A stretch of DNA of 20,460 nt from Clostridiaceae bacterium (GTDB lineage: Bacteria; Bacillota; Clostridia; Saccharofermentanales; Fastidiosipilaceae). The stretch's first letter is position 1. The number at the start of each line of letters is the position of its first letter. The stretch is taken from the NCBI GenBank assembly GCA_012514965.1, contig JAAYZH010000245.1, positions 1 through 20,460 of the forward strand. The letters run 5' to 3'. The position numbers were made by a program, and so were the translations under genes. Below the pieces are notes generated by a model. The model made no database searches. It saw only the letters and a program-made list of their open reading frames with translations, and was not told the origin of the DNA. Shown here one piece after another: positions 1 through 7,172 of this stretch.

Positions 1-2
1 AA

Positions 3-281
3 GCCTACTACCAACCCATCTGGAGCACCTTCCGAAAGGCCCACCGACACCAGCGTTGCTCTCGCCCCGGAAACCGCTGGTGGCTCTGCGAGGGAGACTG
101 TGCGATCTGCAAATACTGCACCGCCGGAGACAGCCTTTCACTCGACTACGAGCAAGAGGTGCTCGGCGATATCAGGCCTGATGAGTCTGCCGACATTGAG
201 TCTATCGTAACCGACCGCGTCATCTTTGAACAGCTTCTCAAGCGGTTGGTGTGGTTGATCAGCGATAATGTCATGGTATAG
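3..281 (+). pseudogene. Truncated Cys-rich sigma-factor-like protein, 5' end outside the window
   Basis: An open frame enters from the left edge and stops at a TAG lying inside the left end of the insertion sequence. The visible product is about 92 residues. It has a basic, Cys-containing stretch (RCSRPGNRWW), a C-x4-C-x2-C-x2-C cluster (CEGDCAICKYC), then SLSLDYEQEVLGD and an acidic helix ending in EQLLKRL. This pattern resembles small sigma-70-like proteins carried by Firmicutes mobile elements, which would continue into a region-4 helix-turn-helix. Here the frame instead enters IS sequence and ends with VWLISDNVMV, so the helix-turn-helix is lost. No continuation was recognised on the far side of the IS. 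The family call rests on remembered motif similarity only; truncation by the IS is the firmer part. Confidence 0.45.
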
Positions 282-304
282 CTCGTCAGCGAAAATGTCA
301 TCTT
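259..304 (+). repeat. Left-end paired transposase-binding repeats
   Basis: Two direct copies of a 19-bp motif start at 259 (TCAGCGATAATGTCATGGT) and 286 (TCAGCGAAAATGTCATCTT), offset by 27 bp. The second is closest to the consensus of all four copies in the element. Inverted copies sit at the right end. They are probably the sites bound by the transposase helix-turn-helix region. Confidence 0.7.
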
Positions 305-341
305 ACTGAAATCGTATTAAACTGGAAGGATGAGATACGAA

Positions 342-1694
342 ATGAGTAAACAAGAGGCCCGAAAAATCACGATCATCGAAGAACTGCTGGCTCACCGTCT
401 CTCCAATGCTCAGGCAGCTCAACTCCTCAACCTTAGTCTCAGACAAGTTCAGCGGCTGAAAGCGGAGGCAGCCGCCCATGGAGCACTGGCCGTCCTGCAC
501 AAGAGTCGCGGCAAAAAGCCTGCCAATTCAATCAACCCGGTGTTAGCGCAAACCCTTGTCAAAACCTACTGCACATCCCTTGTCGGCTATAATTTCTGCC
601 ACGCTACAGACATTCTGGCCGAAGAACACAGTCTCTTCCTCTCTGTCAGTACCGTAGCCCGCTACCTGAAGGCAGCAGGGATTCGTTCGCCAAAAGCTAA
701 ACGGCGACCCAAAAAGCATCGTTCCCGCGAATCTAGACCTTGCGAAGGCGAGATGGCTCAGATGGACGCCTCCAAGTTCGACTGGCTGGACAATGGCACT
801 TACCTGCATCTGCACGGTGCTGTCGATGACGCTACCGGTCGGGTTCTGGCCTTACACCTTGAAAAGGAGGAAACCTTTGAAGGGTATTGTGCACTCATGT
901 TCCAGATGAATCACGACGGTCATCTGCCCCGTGAGATCTATACCGACGCACGTACAGTCTTTGTCTACAACAGCAAGAAAAAGCGGGATCTGACAATCGC
1001 CGAAGAACTTGTTGGCATACCCGAAAAACAGACCCAGTTTGCCCGGGCGTTGCGAGAGTCTGGCATTCTCCTGATCATTGCCGGATCTGCACAGGCCAAA
1101 GGTAAGATTGAACGCCTCTGGGAAACCTTGCAGGATCGTCTAGCCAAAGACATGCACCGTCATGATATCACTACCGTGGACCAGGCCAATGCGTTCCTCA
1201 AAACCTACATCCCTTACTATAACCGCAAGTTCGCAGTCCAGGCTGCCAAGTTAGAAAAGTTGTATTTACCCTCGAAAAAACTTGCTGATTTCCGGTTGAC
1301 TTTCTCCAGGCAAGTCCCACGCCAGCTCAATAATGGACTCGTTTTCTCTTTCAATGGACAGACCTACCGCTTTCCGCTCTCGGTCAATGGCATGAAAATA
1401 CCTGCATCCCCTCACGACACACTGACTGTCGCAACCAGTCGGCACATCGGAATGCAGGTCATTTTCAAAGGCATTTCCTTTTCACCAGAATTACTGGTGA
1501 AGCAACCTAAATCCAGTATAAACCCGGCAGCAAGCGCGGCCAATAATTGTGAACCATCCTCCAGAGGTGTAGCTCGTCAACCTGCTGCCAACCACCCCTG
1601 GCGAAAAACAGTTTGTCCCGCTTATCCCGTCAAAGGTGACGTTTTCGCTGATTACTTATACCGCAGGAAGGATGTCATTTTCCCTGACTATTGA
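342..1694 (+). CDS. ISNCY/IS1202-family DDE transposase
   Basis: The product (450 aa) catalyses cut-and-join transposition of the surrounding IS. The N-terminus is a helix-turn-helix (about residues 6-50, with AQAAQLLNLSLRQVQRLKAE) that should bind the end repeats. The integrase-like core shows the DDE triad: D142 in QMDAS, D202 in YTDART and E257 in KGKIERLWETLQDRL, followed by the YYNRKFAV block typical of this group. The C-terminus holds HPWRK and then VKGDVFADY and KDVIFPDY, which are encoded by the right-end repeats themselves. I chose ATG 342 because an AAGGA lies 11 bases upstream; ATG 330 in the same frame directly abuts that AAGGA and is less likely. The frame is intact, so the enzyme may be active. 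Its GC content is lower than that of the neighbouring envelope genes. Confidence 0.9.
   Translation: MSKQEARKITIIEELLAHRLSNAQAAQLLNLSLRQVQRLKAEAAAHGALAVLHKSRGKKPANSINPVLAQTLVKTYCTSLVGYNFCHATDILAEEHSLFLSVSTVARYLKAAGIRSPKAKRRPKKHRSRESRPCEGEMAQMDASKFDWLDNGTYLHLHGAVDDATGRVLALHLEKEETFEGYCALMFQMNHDGHLPREIYTDARTVFVYNSKKKRDLTIAEELVGIPEKQTQFARALRESGILLIIAGSAQAKGKIERLWETLQDRLAKDMHRHDITTVDQANAFLKTYIPYYNRKFAVQAAKLEKLYLPSKKLADFRLTFSRQVPRQLNNGLVFSFNGQTYRFPLSVNGMKIPASPHDTLTVATSRHIGMQVIFKGISFSPELLVKQPKSSINPAASAANNCEPSSRGVARQPAANHPWRKTVCPAYPVKGDVFADYLYRRKDVIFPDY
1633..1687 (-). repeat. Right-end paired transposase-binding repeats inside the transposase gene
   Basis: On the minus strand the motif appears as TCAGGGAAAATGACATCCT (from 1687) and TCAGCGAAAACGTCACCTT (from 1651), offset by 36 bp. 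Both are inverted relative to the left-end copies. They lie within the last codons of the transposase and set the sequence of its C-terminus. Confidence 0.7.
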
Positions 1695-1871
1695 CACAGC
1701 CTTTTACGAAATTCTCTCACATTTCGTCTGGTTCAGCCAAGAGCTGGCGGATGGCTACTAAAGATATTCCGATGGTGAATCCAGATCTTTCTCTTGCCTA
1801 GACGTCGTCGAAAGTTAAATACAGGCCTTGGAAACGATACGTTTTTTGCAGCTTGCTCGGCAAAATTACCC

Positions 1872-1899
1872 TTGACAGTTGCGTCAGTTATGGTAAAAT
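1872..1899 (+). promoter_or_regulatory. Promoter of the tRNA-Val gene
   Basis: A perfect -35 box TTGACA (1872-1877) and a -10 box TAAAAT (1894-1899) are separated by 16 bp. Transcription would begin about 15 bases before the mature tRNA 5' end. This is a strong sigma-A type promoter serving only the tRNA. Confidence 0.75.
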
Positions 1900-1920
1900 T
1901 TCAAATGCTGTAAGCGTTTT

Positions 1921-1997
1921 GGGAAGTTAGCTCAGCTGGTCAGAGCACCTGCCTTACAAGCAGGGGGTCGTGGGTTCGAACCCCTCACTTCCCACCA
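1921..1997 (+). tRNA. tRNA-Val (anticodon TAC)
   Basis: A full cloverleaf is visible. The acceptor stem GGGAAGT pairs perfectly with ACTTCCC, and the D stem is GCTC/GAGC. The anticodon stem is CCTGC/GCAGG with loop CTTACAA, giving anticodon TAC at 1955-1957, which reads valine codons. The T arm is GTGGG-TTCGAAC-CCCTC, and the discriminator A is followed by an encoded CCA. The one oddity is a T-T mismatch in the T stem (bases 1971 and 1985); all other pairs are normal. The gene stands alone with its own promoter and terminator, next to the IS scar. Confidence 0.95.
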
Positions 1998-2001
1998 TTA
2001 T

Positions 2002-2034
2002 AAGCCCCGGAAGCATTCGTTTCCGGGGCTTTTT
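2002..2034 (+). terminator. Rho-independent terminator of tRNA-Val
   Basis: A perfect 11-bp stem, AAGCCCCGGAA (2002-2012) with TTCCGGGGCTT (2021-2031), encloses an 8-base loop and continues into a T run. It starts 5 bases after the encoded CCA. Confidence 0.92.
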
Positions 2035-2376
2035 GCACCCTTAGCTGCTAGGTCGCTGAATCAAAGCAGTTTTCGTCTATCTTGGGTTCGAATCGTGGGG
2101 GTCGGGTCGTGCCAAACAGCGAGCCGTGTGGCAAATCCGCGTAGACCACTCGGGTATGTGTCCACCACACCCCCTGATCTGGACAAAATTTGCGAAAGTG
2201 TGTGCCCGAGGCTTGGAATAACGAAAATTTTGGCCACCCCGCTAGCTGCGTTCAATCGTCAGCCACCGCCGTCACCACACCGCCTGCAACCTTCACTCGC
2301 CAGCAACCGCCGTCACCACCCCGTCAACCGTCAGTCTCCGGCCCCGAGGTCTAATCACCCCATTACACCCCTGCAC
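2035..2376. other. Gene-free convergent intergenic region with GC-rich imperfect repeats
   Basis: This lies between the + strand tRNA terminator and the end of the minus-strand DHHW gene. I see no convincing gene or RNA here. It holds a short T-arm-like string (GGGTTCGAA, 2084-2092) that does not fold into a tRNA, and an imperfect 23-bp direct repeat at 2260-2282 and 2301-2323. The minus strand has scattered G runs near 2350-2370. No clear terminator for the envelope cassette is visible. Confidence 0.6.
2260..2323. repeat. Imperfect 23-bp direct repeat
   Basis: CAGCCACCGCCGTCACCACACCG at 2260 recurs as CAGCAACCGCCGTCACCACCCCG at 2301 with two differences, 41 bp apart. A shorter related string, CGTCAACCGTCAG, follows at 2322. 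The function is unknown. Confidence 0.5.
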
Positions 2377-3507
2377 CTAGCGCAACAGTTTGTACGTGCT
2401 GTTCTCGTCCGCAAGCGTCACCACGTTGTAGACGAACAGCACGTCGCTGTAGCTTCCGCGCGCCAGGAGATCTTCCATGCTGAGGCTGAGGTAGCGCAGG
2501 TCGACCATCGTGATCGAATCATAGTAGGGGCAGAGGAAAGGAACCAGCGCGTTTGCGTAGGAATCCTTGAAAAGCAGCAAATTCCTCCCTGCTTCAGAGC
2601 CGGTTTCGAGACGCAGCCAGGCGCGGTTTTCGCCGATGAAGTACTCATAGGGGTCGTAACTGTCGAGAGCGACTGGATTATAGACCCCTAGCCGCAGCAA
2701 TACGCCTTCTTCATCGTAGAGTTCTACCTGGTCGAAGAGTGGGATTTGGTAGGCCTCGATTGGGTCCGGAGGAACGGTCCAGAGGCTGGCTTTGGCCAAA
2801 GTCGTACCGCGGAATGTCTTACTTACGGTGCTGAGGTCATAGGCTTGAGGGTCGGGCTGGCCCAGCCAGGCGAGGAAGGCCTGGTAGGCACCGTGCTGCG
2901 TCCAGTGGTGGTCGCCGCGAAAGTAGAGCGTTTCTTGGGAGGCATTCTCGCGCAGAAACGGCAGGAGTTCGGGCGTCTGGAGGCCGGCGGCTGCGGCTTG
3001 CGCGGTCAGACCCGTCAGAATGGCAGACTGATCGGCTTCGACGGCGCCGGAGGGAAGTGTCTCGCGATAGACACCGGCAGCGGTCGGGGCCAGCAGGAGG
3101 CCGGCGGTGGCGGTGGGGCGGTCGCGGAAGTATTCGTTGTAAAAATAGATCATGTCGTCGAGGTTGCGGGACAGCTTGGCCTCGTCGAGCGTCGGGTGCA
3201 TTTCCATGAGGTATTCATCGTCAGCGAAGTAGACGCGGCCGTTGTCTTTTTGGCCGGTCGAGGCTTGGCTCTGGGCCTTAAGGGAAAGCCAGAAATCGCG
3301 CCCGGTGAACTGATCAGCCAGCCATTTCTCCGTATCGCGCGCGAAGCTTCCGGACAGCCACTTATCGAGCGAAAGCGTCGGACTGGCGGCCAAAGGACGG
3401 CGTTCCAGACTGGAGAAACTGCGGTCCGGTGCGGCCAGCTGGATGAGGCCGACGACACCCAACACGAGGATCAGGAGGGCGGCTAGAATGGTCTTGACTT
3501 GTTTCAT
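2377..3507 (-). CDS. DHHW-family (AlgJ/AlgX-like SGNH) acyl-transfer protein
   Basis: This 376-aa protein is probably the extracytoplasmic partner of the MBOAT protein encoded just upstream, placing acyl (often acetyl) groups on a surface glycan. It has an N-terminal membrane anchor (residues 5-26). It carries the signature DHHWT at 199-203 within RGDHHWTQHGAY. A second block, LLLFKDSYANALVPFL (around 310-325), supplies the probable catalytic Ser316, as in the alginate O-acetylation proteins AlgJ/AlgX. The start has GGAGGG upstream that overlaps the MBOAT stop codon (TAGGAGGG), only 12 bases before this ATG, so translation is probably coupled. It is the last gene of a four-gene cassette. The acceptor glycan is not identified in the window. 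Confidence 0.88.
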   Translation of the reverse strand: MKQVKTILAALLILVLGVVGLIQLAAPDRSFSSLERRPLAASPTLSLDKWLSGSFARDTEKWLADQFTGRDFWLSLKAQSQASTGQKDNGRVYFADDEYLMEMHPTLDEAKLSRNLDDMIYFYNEYFRDRPTATAGLLLAPTAAGVYRETLPSGAVEADQSAILTGLTAQAAAAGLQTPELLPFLRENASQETLYFRGDHHWTQHGAYQAFLAWLGQPDPQAYDLSTVSKTFRGTTLAKASLWTVPPDPIEAYQIPLFDQVELYDEEGVLLRLGVYNPVALDSYDPYEYFIGENRAWLRLETGSEAGRNLLLFKDSYANALVPFLCPYYDSITMVDLRYLSLSMEDLLARGSYSDVLFVYNVVTLADENSTYKLLR

Positions 3508-3519
3508 CGCTTGTCCCTC

Positions 3520-4872
3520 CTAAAAATTGAAGTACAGGAAAGATGCAAAGCTCTGGTCGAGCAGGTAGGCAAAGGTCAAGACCAGGAGGGCTGCATAGGT
3601 GGCTGTGAGAAGGGCGAGCGCAGCTGGCCTGTCGGCGAGCCGGTGCTTGCGCCACGTTTCGGCAAGACGTCGGGGGCCGCTGCTGCTGAAGAAGACCGCA
3701 GCGATGAGGATCACGAAGCGGCTCGAGAGCTGATAGAGAGCAGAGCTGCCGCCCCACCCCCCGTTGCCAAAAAGGGTGCCCAGATAGGTGAGCAGGTCAC
3801 TGCTGTCTGGGAAGGCAAAAAGTACCCAGCCAAAGGTGACGATCAGGAAGGTGCCGCCCCTCTTGAGCGAGCTCGGCCAGGTGCCTGTCAATTTTGCCAG
3901 GAAAAGCTTCTCAAGCAGCAGCCAGAGCGCATAGTAGAGACCCCAGAGCAAGAAGTTCAGGCTGGAACCATGCCAGATTCCGGTGAGACTCCAGACGATG
4001 AAGATGTTGAGAATTTGGCGGGGCAGACCCTTGCGGTTGCCGCCCAGGGGAATGTAGACATAGTCGCGAAACCAGCTGCTGAGGGAGATATGCCAGCGGC
4101 GCCAGAAGTCTGCGACGCTGACAGCGGAATAGGGCAAGTTGAAGTTCTCCTCCGTATGGAAGCCAAACATTTCAGCCAGACCGATAGCCATGTCTGAATA
4201 GGAAGAGAAGTCGAGATAAATGTAGAGGCTGTAGAGCAGAGCTGCCAGCCAGGCTTCGGCCAGGCCGGGCGCGGGGGCGTCCAGCAAGCTCATACGTACA
4301 GCCAGAACAGCGTCAGCCAGGAGGATTTTGACGAAGAGACCGGGCAGGAAGCGGGCCAGGCCCTGGACCAGGGTTGCGGGGGAGGCTTTGGCCTCAGGAA
4401 TCTGAGCAGTGAAGTAGCTGTAACGGCCGATGGGTCCGGATATCAATTGCGGGAAAAAGCTCACGTAGAGAGCGAAACTGAGTGGCGGCACGGGTTCGCT
4501 GTCGGCTCGATTGAGGTCAAACCAGGCTGAGAGCAACTTGAAGGTATAGAAGGAAAGGCCGAGGGGCAGCGAAGCGGCCAGGTACTTGCCGTAGCCGAGG
4601 GCTGCCAGGTTGAGGGTGATAGTAAGTACAAAGAGGATGGAGGCTGCCTTGCCGGGGTTCAGACGCCGCCATAGGCGCAGGAGCAGGTAATTCAGGACAA
4701 TAGAGGCTATGAGCCACATGACGCGCAGAGGCTCGCCCCAGGCGTAGAAGAAGAGGCTTAGGGTGAGCAAGAGCAGCTGTCGGCCGTTCCCGCCTCGCCA
4801 AATGGGCAGATAATAGAGCAGCAGACCGAGCGGCAGGAAGAAGCAAAGGAATACCAGTGTGCTGAATGCCAT
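3520..4872 (-). CDS. MBOAT-family O-acyltransferase (AlgI/DltB/PatA-like)
   Basis: A polytopic membrane protein of 450 aa that, by family, moves an acyl group across the membrane for O-acylation of an extracellular polymer. The N-terminus LVFLCFFLPLGLLLYY and the block LLTLSLFFYAWGEP are typical of the AlgI/PatA branch. The core carries LPLGLSFYTFKLLSAWFD (102-119), FPQLISGPI (140-148), DFSSYSDMAIGLAEMFGF (221-238) and DFWRRWHISLSSWFRDYVYIPLGG (255-278). The presumed catalytic histidine is H301 in TGIWHGSSLNFLLWG, with H261 in RRWHIS. A GGAGG sits upstream of the start. It lies 18 bases after the DUF4358 gene and 12 bases before the DHHW gene. A DltB role is less likely because no dltA, dltC or dltD is present. 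Confidence 0.93.
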   Translation of the reverse strand: MAFSTLVFLCFFLPLGLLLYYLPIWRGGNGRQLLLLTLSLFFYAWGEPLRVMWLIASIVLNYLLLRLWRRLNPGKAASILFVLTITLNLAALGYGKYLAASLPLGLSFYTFKLLSAWFDLNRADSEPVPPLSFALYVSFFPQLISGPIGRYSYFTAQIPEAKASPATLVQGLARFLPGLFVKILLADAVLAVRMSLLDAPAPGLAEAWLAALLYSLYIYLDFSSYSDMAIGLAEMFGFHTEENFNLPYSAVSVADFWRRWHISLSSWFRDYVYIPLGGNRKGLPRQILNIFIVWSLTGIWHGSSLNFLLWGLYYALWLLLEKLFLAKLTGTWPSSLKRGGTFLIVTFGWVLFAFPDSSDLLTYLGTLFGNGGWGGSSALYQLSSRFVILIAAVFFSSSGPRRLAETWRKHRLADRPAALALLTATYAALLVLTFAYLLDQSFASFLYFNF

Positions 4873-4890
4873 GCCGACCGCCTCCGCTGT

Positions 4891-5388
4891 CTATTTCTGC
4901 TTGCTGATCCAACTGTTTATGAGTTCGCGCGCTTTATCGTTCTCCCCGCTGATCACGCTGAAGACATAATTGCCGTTGCGGATCAGGGCCGGATCCTCGA
5001 GATTGACCAGCTGCTCAGGCGTGTAGTTGCCAAAGGAAGTCCGAAAATACTCGAAACGATCCTTCATCGCCTGTTCGACTCGTTGGGCCGCTGTTTCATC
5101 CACGGCCTCGAAGAGGGCAATCTCTTCGGCTGTAATGCCTCCGCTGGCGATGACGACGTGGGCCTTGAGGTCTGCCCGATCGACCTGGTCAATGTAACGG
5201 TCCCAAAGCTGTTCGGGCAAGGGCGCGAAGTCCTTGTCCTCGAAGGCAATGTAGCTCAGCAGGTCGTCTGCCAGTGTGCTGAGATCCAGGTCCGGGGCAA
5301 GCGTTTTCGCGCCGCCGCAGGCGGTTACGAAGAATACTAGACTGCTCACAAGGAGAGTTGTAATGAATTTCGGGAATTTCGAGCGCAT
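4891..5388 (-). CDS. DUF4358-domain lipoprotein
   Basis: A 165-aa secreted lipoprotein. The N-terminus MRSKFPKFITTLLVSSLVFFVTAC is a lipoprotein signal ending in the lipobox VTAC. The mature part matches DUF4358: a stretch naming a residue-rich region around ADLKAHVVIASGGITAEEIALFEA, then a helix with DETAAQRVEQAMKDRFEYF, then YTPEQLVNLEDPALIRNGNYVFSVISGENDKA. The function of DUF4358 is unknown; it is often found beside SGNH and MBOAT genes in Clostridia. I chose this ATG, with a weak AGG upstream, over an ATG at 5454, because the longer form would overlap the SGNH gene by 46 bases and hide the signal peptide. Confidence 0.85.
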   Translation of the reverse strand: MRSKFPKFITTLLVSSLVFFVTACGGAKTLAPDLDLSTLADDLLSYIAFEDKDFAPLPEQLWDRYIDQVDRADLKAHVVIASGGITAEEIALFEAVDETAAQRVEQAMKDRFEYFRTSFGNYTPEQLVNLEDPALIRNGNYVFSVISGENDKARELINSWISKQK

Positions 5389-5408
5389 AGGTAACCTGCT
5401 TTCTGCGA

Positions 5409-6260
5409 TTATTGCTTGGGGGGAGCGACGTGAGTCTGGATGTAATCCTGCCACTTCGCGACATAGGCCCGGTCATAGTGGATGCCGTCAAAGGCGACCC
5501 CCTCTGGGAGGCTGCCATCTGCTTGGCTGACGGCCTCCCCCGCGTCGAGATAATAAATACCCAGGTTGTCGGCCAACTTCTCAATCGCGGCGTTGAACCT
5601 ACGAATCATCGTGTTGTTCACGTAGGTGTTGCCGTCCAGGGACTTCGCAACAGGCAAAATCGCCTGTAAGTAGATATTGGCCTGCTCTTGCGTATTCATG
5701 ACGTGCTTAACGACTCGCGTATAAACAGCAATGAAATTGTCGAGTTCCCAGCCGGTTTCATTGATGCCAAAGCCAATATAGACATCCCTGTACCTCCCTT
5801 TCCGGGCCTCCAGATAGTCAGCTGCAGTCTGCGTTTCCTTGCCGATCTTGATTGCTTCACTGAAATAAAGCCCTACGTTATAGCCCTTATTATAGATGAA
5901 GTCGGCATCGTAGAGTGTGCCATAGAGCAAAAGGCCTTCTGTCCTGGAATCGCCGATAAACAGTGCGTCGGCAAAGTAACTGCTGTCTTTCTTCCCAGCC
6001 AAGGCGGGCCGTCCGCTTTGCGGAGCAGCGGTGGTTGCGGGGGCCAAAGTAGTCGGCAGCGGTGTGGGAACCGCCGTGGTTGAGGTGCTTGTCGCGGCTG
6101 CGCTTGAGGTCTCGGTCGTCGCGATTGTTGTAGTCGTGACCGTTTTGGTGGCTGCGGGAGTCGGTGTGGCAGTCGGTGAACCCGCGGTGCAGGCCGACAG
6201 GACCAGACCGATTGTGAAGGCCAGCAGGCAGGCTATAATGCTGAATCTATTTCGCTTCAT
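5409..6260 (-). CDS. SGNH/GDSL-hydrolase lipoprotein
   Basis: A 283-aa lipoprotein with an esterase-type domain, first in the four-gene cassette. The signal MKRNRFSIIACLLAFTIGLV ends in the lipobox LSAC (lipidated Cys24). A Thr/Ala/Pro/Ser-rich tether (about 28-82) follows and would hold the enzyme away from the membrane. The catalytic domain shows block I FIGDSRTEG (Ser105), block III GINETG (Asn167) and block V DGIHYD (Asp258, His261), so the triad is complete. By family it hydrolyses or transfers acyl esters on carbohydrates; next to an MBOAT/DHHW pair it may trim or place O-acyl groups. A GGAGAA lies 12 bases before the start. I found no convincing promoter in the 96 bases upstream. Confidence 0.88.
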   Translation of the reverse strand: MKRNRFSIIACLLAFTIGLVLSACTAGSPTATPTPAATKTVTTTTIATTETSSAAATSTSTTAVPTPLPTTLAPATTAAPQSGRPALAGKKDSSYFADALFIGDSRTEGLLLYGTLYDADFIYNKGYNVGLYFSEAIKIGKETQTAADYLEARKGRYRDVYIGFGINETGWELDNFIAVYTRVVKHVMNTQEQANIYLQAILPVAKSLDGNTYVNNTMIRRFNAAIEKLADNLGIYYLDAGEAVSQADGSLPEGVAFDGIHYDRAYVAKWQDYIQTHVAPPKQ

Positions 6261-6356
6261 CTTATCGAACTTCTCCAGAATACATTGAATACATAAGCTG
6301 GCTACATGATACTACGAGCTTCCTCTTTCTAACAGAGACAAATCGTAAATTCGCGC

Positions 6357-7157
6357 TTAATTTGCTGGCTCTGGTTTGAACAGACGCAGAGCATTCGCTG
6401 TAGTCGCGGCAGCCAGCTCATCTGTCGACAGCCCTCTAGCCTCCGCAAGCCGCTCTGCGATATAGGGCAGGTAAGCTGGCTCGTTGCGACGGCCGCGATA
6501 TGGCTCCGGGGCCAGATAGGGGCAGTCCGTCTCCAGAAGCAGCCGCTCAAGCGGAATTGCCGATGCGACCGCCAGCGGCTTCTTGCCGTTCTTGAATGTT
6601 ACGGGACCATCAAAGCCCAGGTAGAAGCCCAGGGCCAGGAGACGCTGCGCAAACTCCAGAGAACCTGAGTAGCAATGGAACACACCTGGTTCTGCGCGCA
6701 GCTTGCCTTCAGCCGCCACTTCTTGGATCACTTCCAGGCAGTCCTGGTGTGCGTCACGGTCATGGACGACAAAGGGCAGGTCAAATTCGCAAGCCAGCAG
6801 CATCTGCTCGCGGAAAGCCTGTTTCTGGACAGGCTTGGGCAAGCTGTCGTCGAAGTGGTAATCCAGCCCTATTTCCCCGATCGCGACAATTTTGCCAGCT
6901 TCATCGGCGGCCAAAAGACGGCGGAACTCCGCTTCGGCTTCCCTGTTCCAGCTGTCGGCGTCGTGCGGGTGAATACCAATCACCGCATAAATGCCTTCGC
7001 GGTCTCGTGCCTGTTCCACAGCCAGTTTCGAAGAAGGCACATCAAAGCCGATGATATTCATGAGCTCTACTCCCGCCCGGCGAGCGCGGTCCAGGAAGGC
7101 CTGCAAGTCGTCCGTGAAGTATTCGTCGTTCAAGTGGGTGTGTGTATCAAAAAGCAT
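6357..7157 (-). CDS. tatD: TatD-family metal-dependent DNase
   Basis: A 266-aa TIM-barrel hydrolase of the TatD family; family members are 3'-5' exonucleases acting in DNA repair or degradation. Metal ligands are visible in order: H6 and H8 (DTHTHL), E95 (GEIGLDYH), H132 (VVHDRDA), H161 (FHCYSGS) and D211 (LETDCPYL), the standard set. The length is normal. AAGGA lies 5 bases before the ATG. It follows metG, a pairing conserved in Firmicutes, but a hairpin terminator sits between them, so it may have its own promoter or depend on readthrough. The downstream neighbours often seen in Firmicutes (rnmV, ksgA) are replaced here by the envelope cassette. Confidence 0.93.
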   Translation of the reverse strand: MLFDTHTHLNDEYFTDDLQAFLDRARRAGVELMNIIGFDVPSSKLAVEQARDREGIYAVIGIHPHDADSWNREAEAEFRRLLAADEAGKIVAIGEIGLDYHFDDSLPKPVQKQAFREQMLLACEFDLPFVVHDRDAHQDCLEVIQEVAAEGKLRAEPGVFHCYSGSLEFAQRLLALGFYLGFDGPVTFKNGKKPLAVASAIPLERLLLETDCPYLAPEPYRGRRNEPAYLPYIAERLAEARGLSTDELAAATTANALRLFKPEPAN

Positions 7158-7172
7158 ATGGTCCTTACTTTC

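Larger units (their letters stand above)
250..1698 (+). mobile_element. ISNCY/IS1202-type insertion sequence, about 1.45 kb
   Basis: One transposase gene is flanked on both sides by inverted copies of a 19-bp motif, two at each end. Both proposed tips begin TGTG when read inward (250 on the left, 1698 on the right), followed by 5 or 7 bases and then TCAG. The outermost motif copies start at 259 and 1687. The transposase has the DDE layout of the IS1202 group of ISNCY. That group is known for long target duplications, but I see no matching direct repeat outside the proposed tips. The insertion may therefore be old, rearranged, or bounded slightly differently. The left end cuts a sigma-factor-like frame. 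Confidence 0.75.

Noticed and set aside
1699..1870. Remaining half of the interrupted sigma-like gene right of the IS
   Set aside because: All three + frames were read; none gives a helix-turn-helix or a length that continues the truncated protein.
2084..2097. Second tRNA fragment (GGGTTCGAATCGTG)
   Set aside because: The flanks do not pair into a T stem and no acceptor or anticodon arm is present; a 9-bp match can arise by chance.
2340..2376. G-quadruplex on the minus strand after the DHHW gene
   Set aside because: G runs are present but loops are too long and irregular for a confident call.
2095..4197. Long + strand open frames (2095-2691, 2746-3486, 3499-4197) opposite the DHHW and MBOAT genes
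   Set aside because: They lie antisense to genes with clear family motifs, have no recognisable domains, and are of biased composition as expected from GC-rich antisense reading.
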